From the NCBI RefSeq assembly GCF_022201045.2, contig NC_068561.1:24000501-24064500 (forward strand): a stretch of 64,000 nt of DNA. The letters run 5' to 3'. Below are positions 47,754 through 60,944 of the stretch, in pieces; the first letter of the stretch is position 1; every line of letters starts with the position of its first letter. A program made the position numbers and the translations under genes. The DNA is from Citrus sinensis (Eukaryota > Streptophyta > Magnoliopsida > Sapindales > Rutaceae). Under the pieces are notes generated by a model. It searched no databases, was not told the DNA's origin, and was given only the letters and a program-made list of their open reading frames with translations.

Positions 47754-48914
47754 TATCGTCGTTAAATATGTACCATAGCTAAATATAGACCGGTTTTAAT
47801 TTGATTAGATAAAAGAATTAAACTTAGTGAAGCATTGACCCACTTTGAGGAGAGTGTTGGAATATGCTAAAGCTGGGGCTTTGGGGCTCTGGGCAGGTAT
47901 ATGAATGATGAGTTGCCATCCACGAGTTATCCCAATACATGCATAAAAACATTAGGCATTAAGCTAGCTTTGTTGCTAGTTATTTTGACCCAAGAAGGTT
48001 CAAATTATAGAGGTTTTTAACAAGCTGTTCTTCAACAAGAACTGGGATTTTTAATCTGAAGCTGACAATGGATAAGAGAAATGCCGTCACTAGAAACGGC
48101 AATGGGGTTTCACTCTTTGCGGGATAACCGTTGAGATGCATGACATAACAATCTGCCAATTCATCTGTTTGCTAATGTTGCTGTCTACTAATCCACGGCT
48201 TCATATACGTTTACATCTGTAGTTGCTAGCAGGCCTTGTTGTAACATCACCTGGTCACCTACTCACACTTTTAATTTCAAGATTATGTCCACTTCATAAC
48301 TTCAAAATTATAGTGGCCCCGGTTCATTTTTTCAGATTAGTATTGGGTAAGATTAGGCTCACAACATGATATTGCAAGTCTGTAACATTTTAAATATCTC
48401 GTCCCGCAGCAAGATTTAAGCTGGGTACAGACAGCTGCACTCACTATTATTGATACTGTCATTTCTTCCATCACCATCTTCTCTCTGCTTAGGAGCTAAT
48501 AATGATGTGATCTTTATCCCCAAAAGTCTGTCTACTGTACAATGGCTAAAATGGAAGAAGAATGATTTTTCACATTTAACCTTTTAAGTTAGTATTTGTA
48601 AAGGACCATTATTGAAAGAAAGAAATTTGGAAGAAAATATATATCTATATTACTTTAACGGATAGAGATACAAATGGAAGCTGCGTTAATCCATATGTAT
48701 AACAAAGAATAAAAAATCAGCAATTCCTACAGAAATAATCATTTTTTTTGGCTGAGTGAACAAAAATTAAGAAGAAAATGCACAATCGCAATATTTGTAC
48801 AAGAATCAAGCAGCAGGACCTGGTTTCTGGATCTCAAATGAGAGCCTCGAGCTGTTTCTGGTTTCCAATCATATTTCAGAAATTTGTCCCCAATTCTGCA
48901 TACCATAGACACAC

Positions 48915-51900
48915 TCATGGCATATAGGAACTCCGATCCTCATATTCTCGACTTCTCCAACTAGTCTGAGATTGGTTGTAAAAATCTGAACTATAGTCTT
49001 GACTACCACCAAATGCCAACCTTTGAAACATTCTGATTTGTGCAGAATGTTGTGCTGAACTGAAAATTCCACTTTGGCCGGGTTTCACTCCATTAGTGAG
49101 ATCTGATGCTCCATCTAATGTGTCTAAAGCTCTCACTACCTGATTAAGTAAAGAAAAGAAACTTCTGTTATTAAACTTCAACTAGAAATGAAAAAAACGG
49201 AAATTTCTTTGTCGTTCAAACATGATTTTACCTGACTCATTCTCGGTCTTTTTGTTGCTGAATGGCGCACACAAGCTGCAGCTGCCTCAATCATCCAAAA
49301 CATTTCACTGTCCACATAGTTCTTTTCCAGCCTAGAATCTACCAAGGCTTCAAAATCCTCATGTTCAAGTGCTTCAGCAAGCAATGGTCGAGCCTGAACA
49401 ACACACGAAATAATCATTAGCTATATTACAAGATGGTCATTGGAGCCCTTGGACATGCTGAAGAGAAAATTTTGAATGTATCCATTTGACCATTCACTTT
49501 AGTTAATGTCATTATCTAGCAAATATATAGAAGTTCTCTATTTAATTACTTTAATGGAAGACAAAAAATAAAAATCTTTGTTATAACGGAAGACAAAATC
49601 TTTGGTATAATATCTGGCTGTATACAGAAGTTTGAGGTCTTTATAACTTACCCACTCAACCAGGCTCTCATCACCCAATGGTTGAGAAGCATCCACAGGC
49701 TTGCGACCTGTGATTAGCTCCAAAAGCACAACCCCAAACGAATAAACATCAGACTTTTCTGTCAGCTTACCACTTGTTGCATATTCTGGAGCCATGTATC
49801 TGGAAATCACACCCATTGATCAGATATATATAAATAGGATATAAGATAACAGTACATATTAAACAAAAGGTTTTGTCATATTCAACCAAGTGCTTTATAA
49901 ACACACTGGCTAAAGAACAATCATAAAACAGATTAATGTCTGTCTGTAATTCTAAATTTATTGCAGAAATAGCATTAACATTTGACCATGCTCATACAGC
50001 ATAGTAAAAAAGGATCTAATGCATACACAAGAATGAAGGTTCATAAATTACTTTACAAGTTTTGCCACAAACAGTTCACCTACCCAAAGGTTCCCATTAC
50101 ACGTGTAGATACGTGTGTATTTGAATCCAATTCCAACGCTATCTTAGCAAGCCCAAAATCTGCAACCTGTAAAAATAAAAATAAATGAATAAAAAAGCAT
50201 CTTTAAGAGTATGAACTCTGACCTACAAATTTAGATGGAGAAAGTAAATTGTTTGTCGAAAAAATAAGGCGGAAAACTCAGGCATACCCGAGCTTCAAAA
50301 CTGCTATCAAGAAGAATGTTCGATGACTTGATATCCCTGTGAATAATGCGAGGATGGCCTGGTAAATCAAAAAGTAAAATGTTTCAGTACATGATACAAA
50401 TGAAAGCAGTTCACATTCAGACCAGGAGAACATAAGGAAGACACAATTTTACATTAAACTCATGCACGTATTTAGATAATTTAAGATGGTTATTTAGCTC
50501 ATAATAATGTTGATCGAGTTGTCTTTGTTTTATACTTAAAGGGCATTGGGAAAATTATAATGTTGGACCAGCACGGCAAAATGTGGAAGACGACAATGAG
50601 AAGCTCTATCAAAGATAAAGTACCATAAGAATGTATTGATTGCTTTTTTACAATCAATGACATAAATGAATCCAGAAACAAACAAAGAAGAAGAAATATT
50701 ACAGTCTTCATGGAGGTATGCTATCCCACGAGCTGCGCCAGCAGCAACCTTGACTCTAGTTGCCCAATCCATAACAGGTCTGCCTTCAGCTGCAAAATCG
50801 TGTAGCAAAACAAGAAAGTTACCATTTTATCATTTTTCAAAAGGGAGATAATTCATGTGGGGATATTCACAAACTGAAGCCTGGGTTCTCAAGCTTAAAA
50901 GATCCACGAAATGTTTATTTGCATATGAAAAATCCAAAAATTGTTTTAACTATTACACAAGGAGCAATTTTTGGTGCAAGATTAATGAATCAAATAGTTT
51001 CAGGCCATTCAAATACCTCATGAGGGACCTTTTTTAATCCTAAATTTTATTTTCAAGACATGAAATTTAATGCTTATAGAGAAAATGGAATTCTAAAATT
51101 CTAAATTGAGAAGTATGCCTTACCATGGAGATGGTAGTGAAGAGTATCGTTAGGGACATATTCATAGACAAGCAATCTTTCACGCTCGGATATACAGTAT
51201 CCCACCAGTGAAACCAAATGACGATGATGCACGCGGCTAATGATCTCAACTTCTGCTCTGAACTCGCGCTCTCCCTGTGAACCACCTATCTTTAACTGTT
51301 TGACAGCTACTTCTCTTCCATCTGCCAGGACGCCTTTGTATACACAACCAAATCCACCTTCACCTAGAACATTATGAGCTGAAAACCCATTTGTGGCCTG
51401 TATCAGTTCGTCATACGTGAACCATGACCTTGAATTGCCTAGTACACCTGACTCTGATGGTGAACGTGAAAAACCACTGTTTGACCCATTTCCTACCAGG
51501 GGAGCTGGAGAATGTGGCCTTAGAAATACTGAATCTGCAAAGCACATGCAATTAAACTAATTATTATAGTTCAACAGCCTCATTTGCACTAAATATATGT
51601 TATAGCTAGCCAAAGAGCAAACTCAAAAGAATGGATTCAAATACAATAACAAATTAAAAAACATGAGAATAGATAGCCATGCAATTTTTTTTCCAGAAAG
51701 CAGAGAACATTTGATCCTCTCCTGTAGAGAGAGAATCTAGAACGAACATTGCAGCTCATCACCTCGATATCCATGACCTAAAATGTCTGAAACAAATGGA
51801 CAACATGTAGTGAACCACGGTTCATATTCCAGGCCCAAAAACAATGAGCTAAAAAGTAAAAACTATGAGCCAAAAAAAATAAAAGAATATATTTAAATTA

Positions 51901-53590
51901 GTATGACTTGCCAATCAACATGTTGCTCTGCAATAAACTCAATAATTTAGATTGAAGATACATCCAAATAAGCATATAGTTCCCTGAAAAATATCATCTC
52001 AAAATGCAATTTCCAGAATGTACAGCAACAGTAATCACATTAGAAGTCAATTTGCCAACTTTTCACAAAAGATGGTGCACATGCACGCACACACCATGCA
52101 TGCTCTCATATGTTGTTATAGACATATCGTTACCTCTTTTTTTCTTCAAAAAAAAGAAAAAAAAAAAACGAGTTTGATTCCATAGAAGGAACAATTTACA
52201 ACTATCCAGTTTAAAGCAAGAGCTTTCCTTTCTTTTGACCAATGATATTACACTTCAGTACTGTTTATCTAAATTAAGAGCCATTTGATTACAGGTCCTA
52301 TTTAATCAGGCAACATCTACAAGATCACAGTGATTTTACTTAGAGCTAGTACATATCTAAACAACAATGATTCAAGATTGAAAACCTAAAGAATCAAAAA
52401 CCATAAGGCCATAACTTAAAAAATTACTGAGCAATGTTCAGTAGATCACCTGACTTCTGTGAGGAGGCATGGGGAGACGGCAAAGTGTAACCAATATGTT
52501 CCCCAGCTCTCTTTTTCTTTCGTTTATGCGCAAACCACACAGCCATCACAAGAAGACTTAGCACCAGAAACCCAACTGCAATGCCTATTGCCACTGCACC
52601 TCCAGTGCCTAAAACCCCTGCATTCCTTGGTGACGCATTTGCTGATACAGTGGTCCCATTAGTTGATTTTGCTGTTGGTTTCTCAGTTGGAACAGATGGT
52701 AGCGGTGGAGTACTAGGACTTCCACGTGTAGATGAATTACTAGGAGGAGCAGGAGGTGAAACTGCTGGTGGTGAAGAGGTTGAGGGGACTGAAGGCGGTG
52801 GTGGTGACAATGTAGACGCCGGGGGAGATTTTGTAACTGGTGCAGGAGCAGATTGAGAAGGATGAGGTGGTGGTGTAAGCACAGGAGGCGAAGGAGTACT
52901 TGTAGGTGGATTTGACGAAGGTGGAGGTGGAGAACTGGAGGAAGGTGGTGTTGGGACATTGACTGGAGGAGGTGAACTGGAGGAAGGTGTTGCTGGGACA
53001 TTGGCTGGAGGAGGTGAACTGGAGGAAGGTGTTGTTGGGACATTGGCTGGAGGAGGTGAACTGGAGGAAGGTGTTGTTGGGACATTGGCTGGAGGAGGTG
53101 AACTGGAGGAAGGTGTTGTTGGGACATTGGCTGGAGGAGGTGAACTGGAGGAAGGTGTTGTTGGGACATTGGCTGGAGGAGGTGGAGAAGGTGCCAAGGC
53201 TTGAGGCGGGGGTTGGGCTGGAGATGGAGGCGAGGGATCGACTTCAGGAGGAGGAGGAGCATCCAGTGGCGGTGGTGGGGATGGGGGTTGAGGGGGAGGG
53301 GAATTGACAGCAGGAGATGATGGCGGGGGTGCTGTTGGTGGTGATGGTGGAGTGGATGTTGGTGGTGAAGGGGGTGGGGATGCTGGTGGTGGGGATGTTG
53401 GTGGAGGCGTTGTTGATGGAGGTGGTGATAATGGTGGTGAAGGGGGAGGGACAGCCGGGACAGCTGGAGGGGAGGATTGAGGGGGTGGAACTGAAGGAGG
53501 TGGTGAAGTAGCTATCGATGAATCCAGTGGTGGTGCTGGTGGTGGAATCAGAGAAGGCAATGAATTTGAAGGTGGCAAAAGTGAAGTCAT
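48915..53590 (-). CDS. Proline-rich extensin-like receptor kinase (PERK family)
   Basis: Exons (minus): 53590-52450, 51534-51124, 50789-50703, 50358-50288, 50166-50084, 49799-49652, 49393-49232, 49139-48915; 775 residues. Residues 1-320 are an extensin-like Pro/Ser extracellular region with a 14-residue tandem repeat. There is no classical signal peptide, as usual in this family. A single membrane span ([20 protein letters not shown], about 332-351) is followed by a basic KRKKKR stop-transfer. The kinase domain has glycine loop [15 protein letters not shown]-type Lys in [17 protein letters not shown] in VADFGLAK, and [20 protein letters not shown]. PERKs sit across the plasma membrane and cell wall and sense wall or wound signals. 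All catalytic residues look intact. A leader intron probably spans 54025-53601. It resembles PERK8-10; the exact orthologue is not resolved. Confidence 0.92.
52929..53182 (-). repeat. 42-bp coding minisatellite in the PERK extracellular domain
   Basis: About six units of 42 bases, each encoding a variant of [14 protein letters not shown] on the minus strand. The middle four are almost identical and the end units diverge (NVPATP, NVPTPP). The period is a multiple of three, so unit-number changes keep the frame. Confidence 0.93.
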
Positions 53591-56500
53591 TATTTTTTAT
53601 CTGAACAAATGAACCAAAGAATATGTAATGTAAAGCTAATTGTCCAATGTACCTATCAAAGATCAAATCTTTTCTCAGAATTATACAACTATACAAAAAT
53701 CTACAACAAAATTCAGTCCATAGAACACACTTCTCACAGCCAAAAGCTCAAATCTTTCTACACTATTGAAATCCTCTTAACAACCTACAAACACTTACAA
53801 GCTTTAAAGAAAACTCTGTCACTACAAAAAAGTAAATAAATAAATAAACACAACCCAGTTGAGAGAATCCTCCACTGGCCGAAACCCATATCAAAAATTA
53901 CAAAATTTAGAACAACAAACAGATCAAAAAGAGTCCACTTTGAAAAGATCAAATGCAGCATCAGCCAGATCACTGAAAGGGACAAAGAAAAGATCAAGAA
54001 ACTGAGGACACAAAAAAATGCTTACCAATGTTGATGGAAATTGCTGGCTGGAAAATTCTATTTTTTCGCTAATTTGGAAGAAAGCAAAGTTGCTTCCGTG
54101 GAAAATGGTAAAGACTAAAAGACGGTGCTAAGTGTTGGCCACAAAATGTGCAAAACAAACGTGGGGGCAACTTTGCAGAGCCTTGACATCACATGTTGTG
54201 TAATCAGACAATTTCAGTATTTCATACATTCGCACCATGTTCGGAGAATTACTAAGGCAGGCTTATATATTCTTCTCTAAACTCACTTGGATTCTTTTTT
54301 TGACCTTTTTCTTTTTCTTTTGTTAATAATATTCTTTAAAAGAGATAAATTACAGTGTAGAATTTATGCCCATTTTATCTAAGAATCTTCCATTATCTCT
54401 TACAATAAATAATAAAAAATAATAACAATCACCCCGTTAACCCAATAGAATCTTAACCCATTGCTTTCCTTTTGTATAAATAGGATTTAGATTATCCATT
54501 TTACGAGTTGAATCAATTAGTACACATTTGCCGCATAAATATTGTATCATAGTGTATACAGTGTGTTTGTATTTTTGGTAATTCTTAACGTTACCCACTA
54601 TGAGACCATTGTGTAATTTATTATTACCATGCAGAGTCCAAATAATATAAAACTTGATGGAACCAATATGGGAAATAAATGAATAAATGGAAAGAAATGT
54701 GGGAGTAATAATTGAGTATCGTGCGCATGCCCCAGATAACAAGGAGGAAAAGAAAAGAAAAAGCAATAACAACAACACATGGTCATGGACTCGTGGTTGC
54801 CAGTGAGTATTATACTATTATATAAGTTGTGCTATTATATAAGTCAAATCTTTTTTGCGAAATTAGGGGAGAAATTAAAAAAAATTAGACCGCGTTAAGG
54901 TTTCTTTTATCCCAACTACAGTCAGCGTTGAATGTACAAAAAATAATGTTAAGTTTGAGTAATATATGTATAAATGTGGATCTGGGCGAGCCTTAAGTTC
55001 GAATGCCAAGCCGTGTTGAATTGAACATGCGTGCTGTGTTTTGATTGTGAAATATTTAATTAAACGATTTGTAGCAAATTATTAGGAATCATCAATTCAT
55101 TATTACGCAAGCCAATCTGTTTTTCATCTGTTAGTTAATTTATTCACTGACAATCTGACATTTTAGTTAATAACGAGGATCTTCATTCACTGGAAAGCTC
55201 TTTGTGGGTTTGTTGAGCTAATGCTGGAATTTTGATGGGGTTTCTTGTGTATCTGGAAAAGTGTCTTCTTTTGTATCTTTAACCAATAATTTCCATCATC
55301 GTGCTTGTTTTTCGTACTCTGTAATTTATTTTTATGGGATTATTTTCCTTCATTGGAAAAAAAAAAAAAAAGAAGTAAAATGGGTATGTTTAGGAATTTT
55401 AAAAACATTGTTAGACAAGGTGAAAAACAAATGTAGGAGGAAATGACAATGAACATAAATCTTGATTCTTGCCATATTGGGTTGGACCAAGCACATCGCA
55501 TGCCCATTTTTAGAACTTTCAAGCCCAAGCCTAACATTTTTCAAAAACCGTTTTCGTTTTTCGAAAGTAAAAAGCAATGAAATTTTTGTTTGTTTTTTAT
55601 ATGTTTTACAAAATATGTTTTTTTTGAATGAAAAATAATATTTTCGAAATCTATATGTGTGTGCGCGCGCACGTGCGTATATACACACAAAAAATATAGA
55701 AAACAACCGCACACATGTCAAATTATTATTGGAGAAGTTGTGGGTCCTACAATATAGTTCTCCCAATGATATTTTCAACATGCAATCGCTCATCGTAATA
55801 AAAGACAAGATGAAAACAAAAAGAAAACACATGAAAAAAAAAATGATACATGATGATTAGAAGCATGATGCTTCATGATGATATACTCAAATTGAAAGAC
55901 AACCACTATGAAAAAGCAAGCGAGAAGGCGTTGGGGAAAGGCTTCCGACGGAACCAAGTAAAATATAAAATTAATAAACTAATTTTTCAAGTAGTTCTTC
56001 AAATTGTTTCATTTTGTAATCTTGGAAATTTTTTTGAGGTATAAAGCAACCTCTCAAAAAGGTCTATCTTCTGGTACAGCTTCAGCTATATATCTTGATT
56101 GTTTTTAATCATACGGTTGAAAATGGCCATTTCATATTTCAAACATACAAATATGCATGCAAAAATTTAAAACTATTGAGTAAATAAATTGGAAGCAAGT
56201 GATTGAAATAAAATTGATAGATTGATAGCAAACAAAATATATAGGGGCTTGATATGATGTGTACAATCGTGCATGTGTGACTGTGCGTTTGTCATGTTTT
56301 CATTAAGGGATTATGGGACTCACATCACAAGCTCCCAATAAAAATCTGACACGTACATAATCGCGCATCATAAAATATGCAAATTCTATAAATGTGGAGC
56401 TGTGCGTATACTTCACCGGCTTCAAGTAAGTTAATGCAGAGCTACTTCTAATTCTGTATAGCAAACCGAGTCATTTTGGTAAGATGACAGAAGAAAATAA

Positions 56501-57752
56501 ATTTCGATAGTTAGCAGATACACATGCATGATCAATAGCTAATGTCAAGGCTATAAAATGTTGTTATAACTAGTTATCCCATTATCAGAATGCTGCTTTA
56601 AAGTCCAAGGCTCCAAGCTTTTATTGTTTGGTTTGCAGTACGGATTACTCTACAGACAGCCATGGGTTTAGTTTTCCAATTGCATTACGTCACTTTATAA
56701 GGATAATTTTGCTGCACACAATATGATGTAATTCAATGTAGTACCTTCATTAACTTTAGAAAATAGGACTTCCATCTTCGTTAGTGCTTAAAGTTTAATC
56801 TATCCGTTTCTTGATTGCTCTTGATCTCTCCCTCTGATGTGTATATAGAGCGAGAATCACCAACGACAAAATGTGCCGATATGTAGCCTGGGAAGAAGAC
56901 ATAGCAGGAAGTTATGCTTATGAGCAAAATCATGAGAAATGAAGCTGCTGATTTTTTATGCCAATTGATAAGAGTACATGAATGAGATGAGAAAAATGAT
57001 AAACAGCATTAAAGAAATTACCAAACGGTTAAAAAGGATAAACTATTGCTTATTTGCTTTCTTGATTGTCATACGTATTCTAGAAGGTATCAAATACATA
57101 CGTATTCCATTAACTCAATGAGGTGCTCAGGTATGTGATTAGAAAGAATCTGTGTGGATGGAGTGTATTGAACAATCTAACAGACACTTGGTAAATATAT
57201 TTCTACTTTTTAATGAATTATTGCTCTTTCTTTGTTCAGTTGGTTCCGTAAATCTATTGAAATGGTCTGATGGTTTGGTTGTTTTTGCAAGCGTACTTCA
57301 AAACTTTCTGTATCATAGACAAGCTCCTTGTTCTTATCTACTTAAAATGATCAACATTTTCATTTTTCTACTAAAAGCCAAACCAAGAAGTTTCCAGCAT
57401 TTTAGTGTGCCTTCAGTACTTTTTAACCTTGGATAAAACTTCCAGACGTAGAATAGTAATTGTCATTCATATTGGTTTGACAGAAGCCGAATAAATGAAG
57501 CCTACAGGCTTTAGAATATTATTTAACAATGAGACAAATGATAGTCAGAAATGCTTTATAATCTCTATTATTTTATTATATTTGTATAAACATACAAATA
57601 ACTAAAAAATAATACACAATACGGAAAACAAATTCAAACCTGATGCTAACCAGACTGATCCCCAAATTAAATATCCCCACATTTGCAGCTTAAACTTTTT
57701 TACTCCAATTCATAAGTTATTCAACATGATATAAAACATAAGGGAAACATAT
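53591..57752. other. PERK leader and promoter, then a long gene-free gap
   Basis: 53601-54025 is a probable leader intron of the PERK gene (GTAAGCAT donor and TTCAG acceptor on the minus strand). From about 54100 to 57700 I see no gene. The sequence is AT-rich with only short open frames of no recognisable content, a poly-A run near 55358 and an alternating purine-pyrimidine tract at 55652-55689. The last few hundred bases before 57753 should include the 3' UTR of the GH81 gene. Confidence 0.55.
55652..55689. repeat. 38-bp alternating purine-pyrimidine, near-palindromic tract
   Basis: TATATGTGTGTGCGCGCGCA followed by CGTGCGTATATACACACA alternates perfectly for 38 bases. It is also nearly self-complementary, so it could extrude a hairpin or adopt Z-DNA. 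It lies in the gap between the PERK and GH81 genes. Confidence 0.88.
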
Positions 57753-59993
57753 TTAGTGACAGTAGTGACCAAACCAACAGAATTTTCCGCCTCCACTGCA
57801 TTCCTCTTCGTCTACTTCGCCCCTACTGTGAATCCACCATAAGAGATTAGTGAGTGAGTTCCCATCATCATAACCATTTAAGTTCCTGATCTTCTGCAAA
57901 GCACTATCTTTGTCATAAATCCCTTCTAAGGAATAAACAAATCCTTTCCATCCTTCGCCAACTCCCTCTCTGCCTAGAGCCGGTAACGTCCAATTCACAA
58001 GCTGTCTCACAAAACCAACATCAGAGAACAAAACCTCAGAGATTGGCGATAAGGGTAGCAGTTGAATGCCAAGCCTGCACTCTCTCCAATCAGGTGGAGC
58101 AAACCAAAGTCCACTATCTCTTTTGTTAGCCCACAAAACACCCACAACTCTGTTCTCTCTGGTGAAATCTTTGTCATACAAGGTATCTTCCTCTCTAATA
58201 TGCCACCATGTTTGTGCTGCCTGAATCTCCATTGCTGTAAGCGTTGATCCAATGGCCACGAGATGTGTATCTCCATAGGCTAGCCCCATCAAAGCAGCAG
58301 AATAGTATGCGTTCACAGCCTCACTTGTGCTCTCTTGATTCCTCCCATCTGCAAATTCAGTTAGACCTCCAGCCCAAGAATGCAATTTATACAAGTCAAA
58401 GCATCTCAAACGTGGATAATTTGAGTTCTCTCTCCTGCCTAAGTTCATAAAATCAGCCATAAGCGAATAAGCTTGAGGCCTATACTTCCTCCCCCAAACC
58501 GGATCAATCTTGACAAGCACAGCAATTGCATAAAGAAAGTACCCCAAGTGATAATGATGGTCGTTATACACTCCAAATCCAAAATCTGCTCCAGAATCTA
58601 ACGAACCTTGTTTTGTTACAATTCCACCCCACTTTCCATCATACAGAAAACCATTACCATTAAAAGTACCATCCAACCACGGCCCAATTGTATCCCTCAA
58701 GTACTTCCTTATTGCCGGTATGACATCAGGAAAGCTTACCTCTTCAGCTATCAAAGCCAACCTTGCTGCTCTAGCAATTAATTTCCCATAAAAGTAAGAT
58801 GAATTTGTAGTTATAGGAGTTGAATTTAAGGCCTCGACATCCTTTGAAAGTGCTGAAATTATTTCATCATACGATTCTTCTCTATTACCATTAATTGAAT
58901 GCCATGTTACCGAAACCGAGTGAGGTTTCAATACCCAAGAATCACCAACAACACCAACGAGATCACCATCTATACTTTTATACTTAAAATCTTCTAAAAC
59001 ACTAACATCGGAATCATCAATAGACAACATGTTAAGATGCAAAGGATGAGCCAACATAAGTAAATCACCCCATCCTTTCTTTTGAAATTTGTACTCTAAA
59101 CAAAAAGGCTTAGTAAAAACAGCATCACCTGAAACTGGATAACAAGAACTGAACCGATCAAGAATTGACTGGTACTGAGGATCAAAATCCGGCAACACTG
59201 CAATCCGGATGATGCCAGTAAACCCACCAGAAGTGAGCAAAGAAACACCATTTTGGCTCAAACTAATCGGTGAAGATGAATACAAAAACCATGTTTGGTT
59301 GTTGTTAAGCTTAATGGTGTACTTGGTCAATGAATTGTTGGCATCACAAGAGAGAATGGCATGAATAGTTGATATTGAAACTGGGGTATTATTGACTATA
59401 GAACAAGTCAAAAAAGGGCTTCCTCTGACGAGAAAAAATCGGAAATTTGCAGCGGGCATGTCAAGAGTGACGCTGAGATCACTGTAAGATGAAATAATAT
59501 GACTTTTTCGTGAACTTGGTTCGGTATTATTTGATGCGGAGATGATGAGATCAGCATTGAAGACCTGGTAAATGAAAGAAGGGTTGTGGAACCGAGATGG
59601 ATATGAGACGGAGAGTGAAGAGAGTGAAGATTTGATAAGATATGGATGAATGTATTCAGGCTGATCACCGGCTTTGAGGGTGAAGTTTTGGAAGAAAGAG
59701 TTTGTGGGGAGAGGAGACGACAAAAGGCTTGGCGCGAAGAAGAGTGAAGGGTCAGGGAGCACAGTGGATTGTGCTTTGGGGAAGAGAAATGGGAAAGTTG
59801 GGAGCTTTTTCGAATGTTGAGGCTCCATTGTTGGGGGTGGTTCAGGTTCAAGTTTTGGTGAATCTGGGGGCGAAGGTGAAGCTGAAGGTGAAGGTGAAGG
59901 GCTTTTTGTATTTGGGGGTTTATGAGGTTTTCGGGGCTTTTTAAAGGGCTTTGTGATAATTGTCTTGACTCTTCTTTTGAGCTTCTTCAACAT
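57753..59993 (-). CDS. Glycoside hydrolase family 81 endo-1,3-beta-glucanase
   Basis: A single uninterrupted frame of 746 residues. The N-terminus is strongly basic and then Pro/Ser-rich (MLKKLKRRVKTIITKPFKKP), with no signal peptide. The GH81 body begins near residue 70 (LPDPSLFFAPSLLSSPLPTN). Catalytic-region motifs are visible: YNDHHYHLGYFLYA (about 475, general-acid Asp in family models), LHSWAGGL (about 540) and NQESTSEAVNAYYS (about 551, conserved Glu pair). The C-terminal domain ends GKFCWFGHYCH. Family members cleave internal 1,3-beta-glucan links such as callose or fungal glucan. Lack of introns is usual for plant GH81 as I recall. The gene is head-to-head with the golgin-like gene 951 bases away. 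Similar Arabidopsis loci are At5g15870 and At1g18310; the neighbours point to the first. Confidence 0.93.
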   Translation of the reverse strand: MLKKLKRRVKTIITKPFKKPRKPHKPPNTKSPSPSPSASPSPPDSPKLEPEPPPTMEPQHSKKLPTFPFLFPKAQSTVLPDPSLFFAPSLLSSPLPTNSFFQNFTLKAGDQPEYIHPYLIKSSLSSLSVSYPSRFHNPSFIYQVFNADLIISASNNTEPSSRKSHIISSYSDLSVTLDMPAANFRFFLVRGSPFLTCSIVNNTPVSISTIHAILSCDANNSLTKYTIKLNNNQTWFLYSSSPISLSQNGVSLLTSGGFTGIIRIAVLPDFDPQYQSILDRFSSCYPVSGDAVFTKPFCLEYKFQKKGWGDLLMLAHPLHLNMLSIDDSDVSVLEDFKYKSIDGDLVGVVGDSWVLKPHSVSVTWHSINGNREESYDEIISALSKDVEALNSTPITTNSSYFYGKLIARAARLALIAEEVSFPDVIPAIRKYLRDTIGPWLDGTFNGNGFLYDGKWGGIVTKQGSLDSGADFGFGVYNDHHYHLGYFLYAIAVLVKIDPVWGRKYRPQAYSLMADFMNLGRRENSNYPRLRCFDLYKLHSWAGGLTEFADGRNQESTSEAVNAYYSAALMGLAYGDTHLVAIGSTLTAMEIQAAQTWWHIREEDTLYDKDFTRENRVVGVLWANKRDSGLWFAPPDWRECRLGIQLLPLSPISEVLFSDVGFVRQLVNWTLPALGREGVGEGWKGFVYSLEGIYDKDSALQKIRNLNGYDDGNSLTNLLWWIHSRGEVDEEECSGGGKFCWFGHYCH

Positions 59994-60944
59994 TTTTGGT
60001 AACTTAGCAATGTTGGTTCCGTTAGTTGGGATAAGGGTTTGGATTGGTTGTGATTTGGTGGAAGGAAACTAGGAGGAAATGGAGGGAGTTTGACTATTTT
60101 ATTTGCAAGGTTTGACTTTTGGAAGAGGGGAAATGAGATGACTTGGCTTGGAGGTTTTGAGATTGACGTTTGAAGAAATGCAAAAATAGCGGAGCTGAGA
60201 AGGGTGGCTTGGGAGTGAAGATAACGCGAGGAGTGCAAGATTTGCAAAGTTGTTTTTTTTTTTTTTTTTTTTCTTTTTTCGAATCTTAGAATGTGTATAC
60301 CATACCATGGAGGAAGGTACTAACCAAAGTGGGATTTCATAATGCTTGAGATGCAAGGAAAATATATGCTACCATATATGGTAATAAAAAAAAATCCAAT
60401 GATAGTATTAACGGACGACAAAATTCCAACACGATCTTAAGATAGGCTTTGGATTAAAGAAGTAACTTGGAAATTGGGCAACATTTGTTGCTAATGACTT
60501 GTTTTGTCAATAAGGTTTGTAATTTGAAGCTCGCAAGGAATTAAATTACTTTTATTATTATAACAACAATGAGAAAACTCGCCAAACTATTATCATGCGT
60601 TTTTTTTTAGCGCTAATGAATGATGTGTTGTTATTGGATACAGCAGGAGCATTATTACATGGCGCAGTTTTTAGACTAATCGGTATTAATAAATAATAAT
60701 GATAAAATCTCGGGTGATCCAAGTGATAAATCATGCAAAAGTCCATATTGCGCCCAGCCCAGTAAACCCAGCAGACCAACAAGACATAAACGAAGGCCCA
60801 GCAAATCGGAACCCATTAACTGATCATAACTGAAATGGACCGCACCGGTTCAAGCCGCCACTCATCCGGTTCACCTCAAAGCAACGTTCGCAAGTTCACG
60901 GCAGATCACCACCTGAAATTCAGAGCCCAGAGAAAAGAGTCGAA
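59994..60944. promoter_or_regulatory. Divergent promoter region shared by GH81 and golgin-A-like genes
   Basis: The two start codons face away from each other 951 bases apart. The first ~250 bases carry the GH81 leader on the minus strand, including a 20-base poly-T run on the plus strand near 60252. The ~100 bases before 60945 carry the golgin leader, with higher GC. No specific element is claimed. Confidence 0.6.

Larger units (their letters stand above)
45799..48914. other. Transposon-rich gap upstream of the membrane-protein gene
   Basis: The promoter of the membrane-protein gene (about 45799-45948) abuts a Mutator-like element (45949-46980). AT-rich sequence follows, then a tRNA-derived SINE (about 47290-47435), a 133-bp tandem repeat (47445-47753) and about 1.1 kb of unassigned sequence. 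The final part includes the 3' UTR of the PERK gene on the minus strand. No intact gene is present. Confidence 0.65.

Noticed and set aside
52459-53511. Long open frames on the plus strand and alternative minus frames opposite the PERK proline-rich exon
   Set aside because: They are shadows of the repetitive 42-bp Pro/Ser coding repeat; they consist of low-complexity peptide and lack splice or family support.
54960-55020. Possible second SINE (box-B-like GTTCGAATGCC)
   Set aside because: No matching box A at the right distance was found.
55261-56044. Several overlapping short open frames in the PERK-GH81 gap
   Set aside because: Low-complexity AT-rich peptides with no family resemblance and no shared splice pattern.
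57152-57436. 94-codon plus-strand open frame upstream of the GH81 3' end
   Set aside because: AT-driven composition, no recognisable domain, no splice context.
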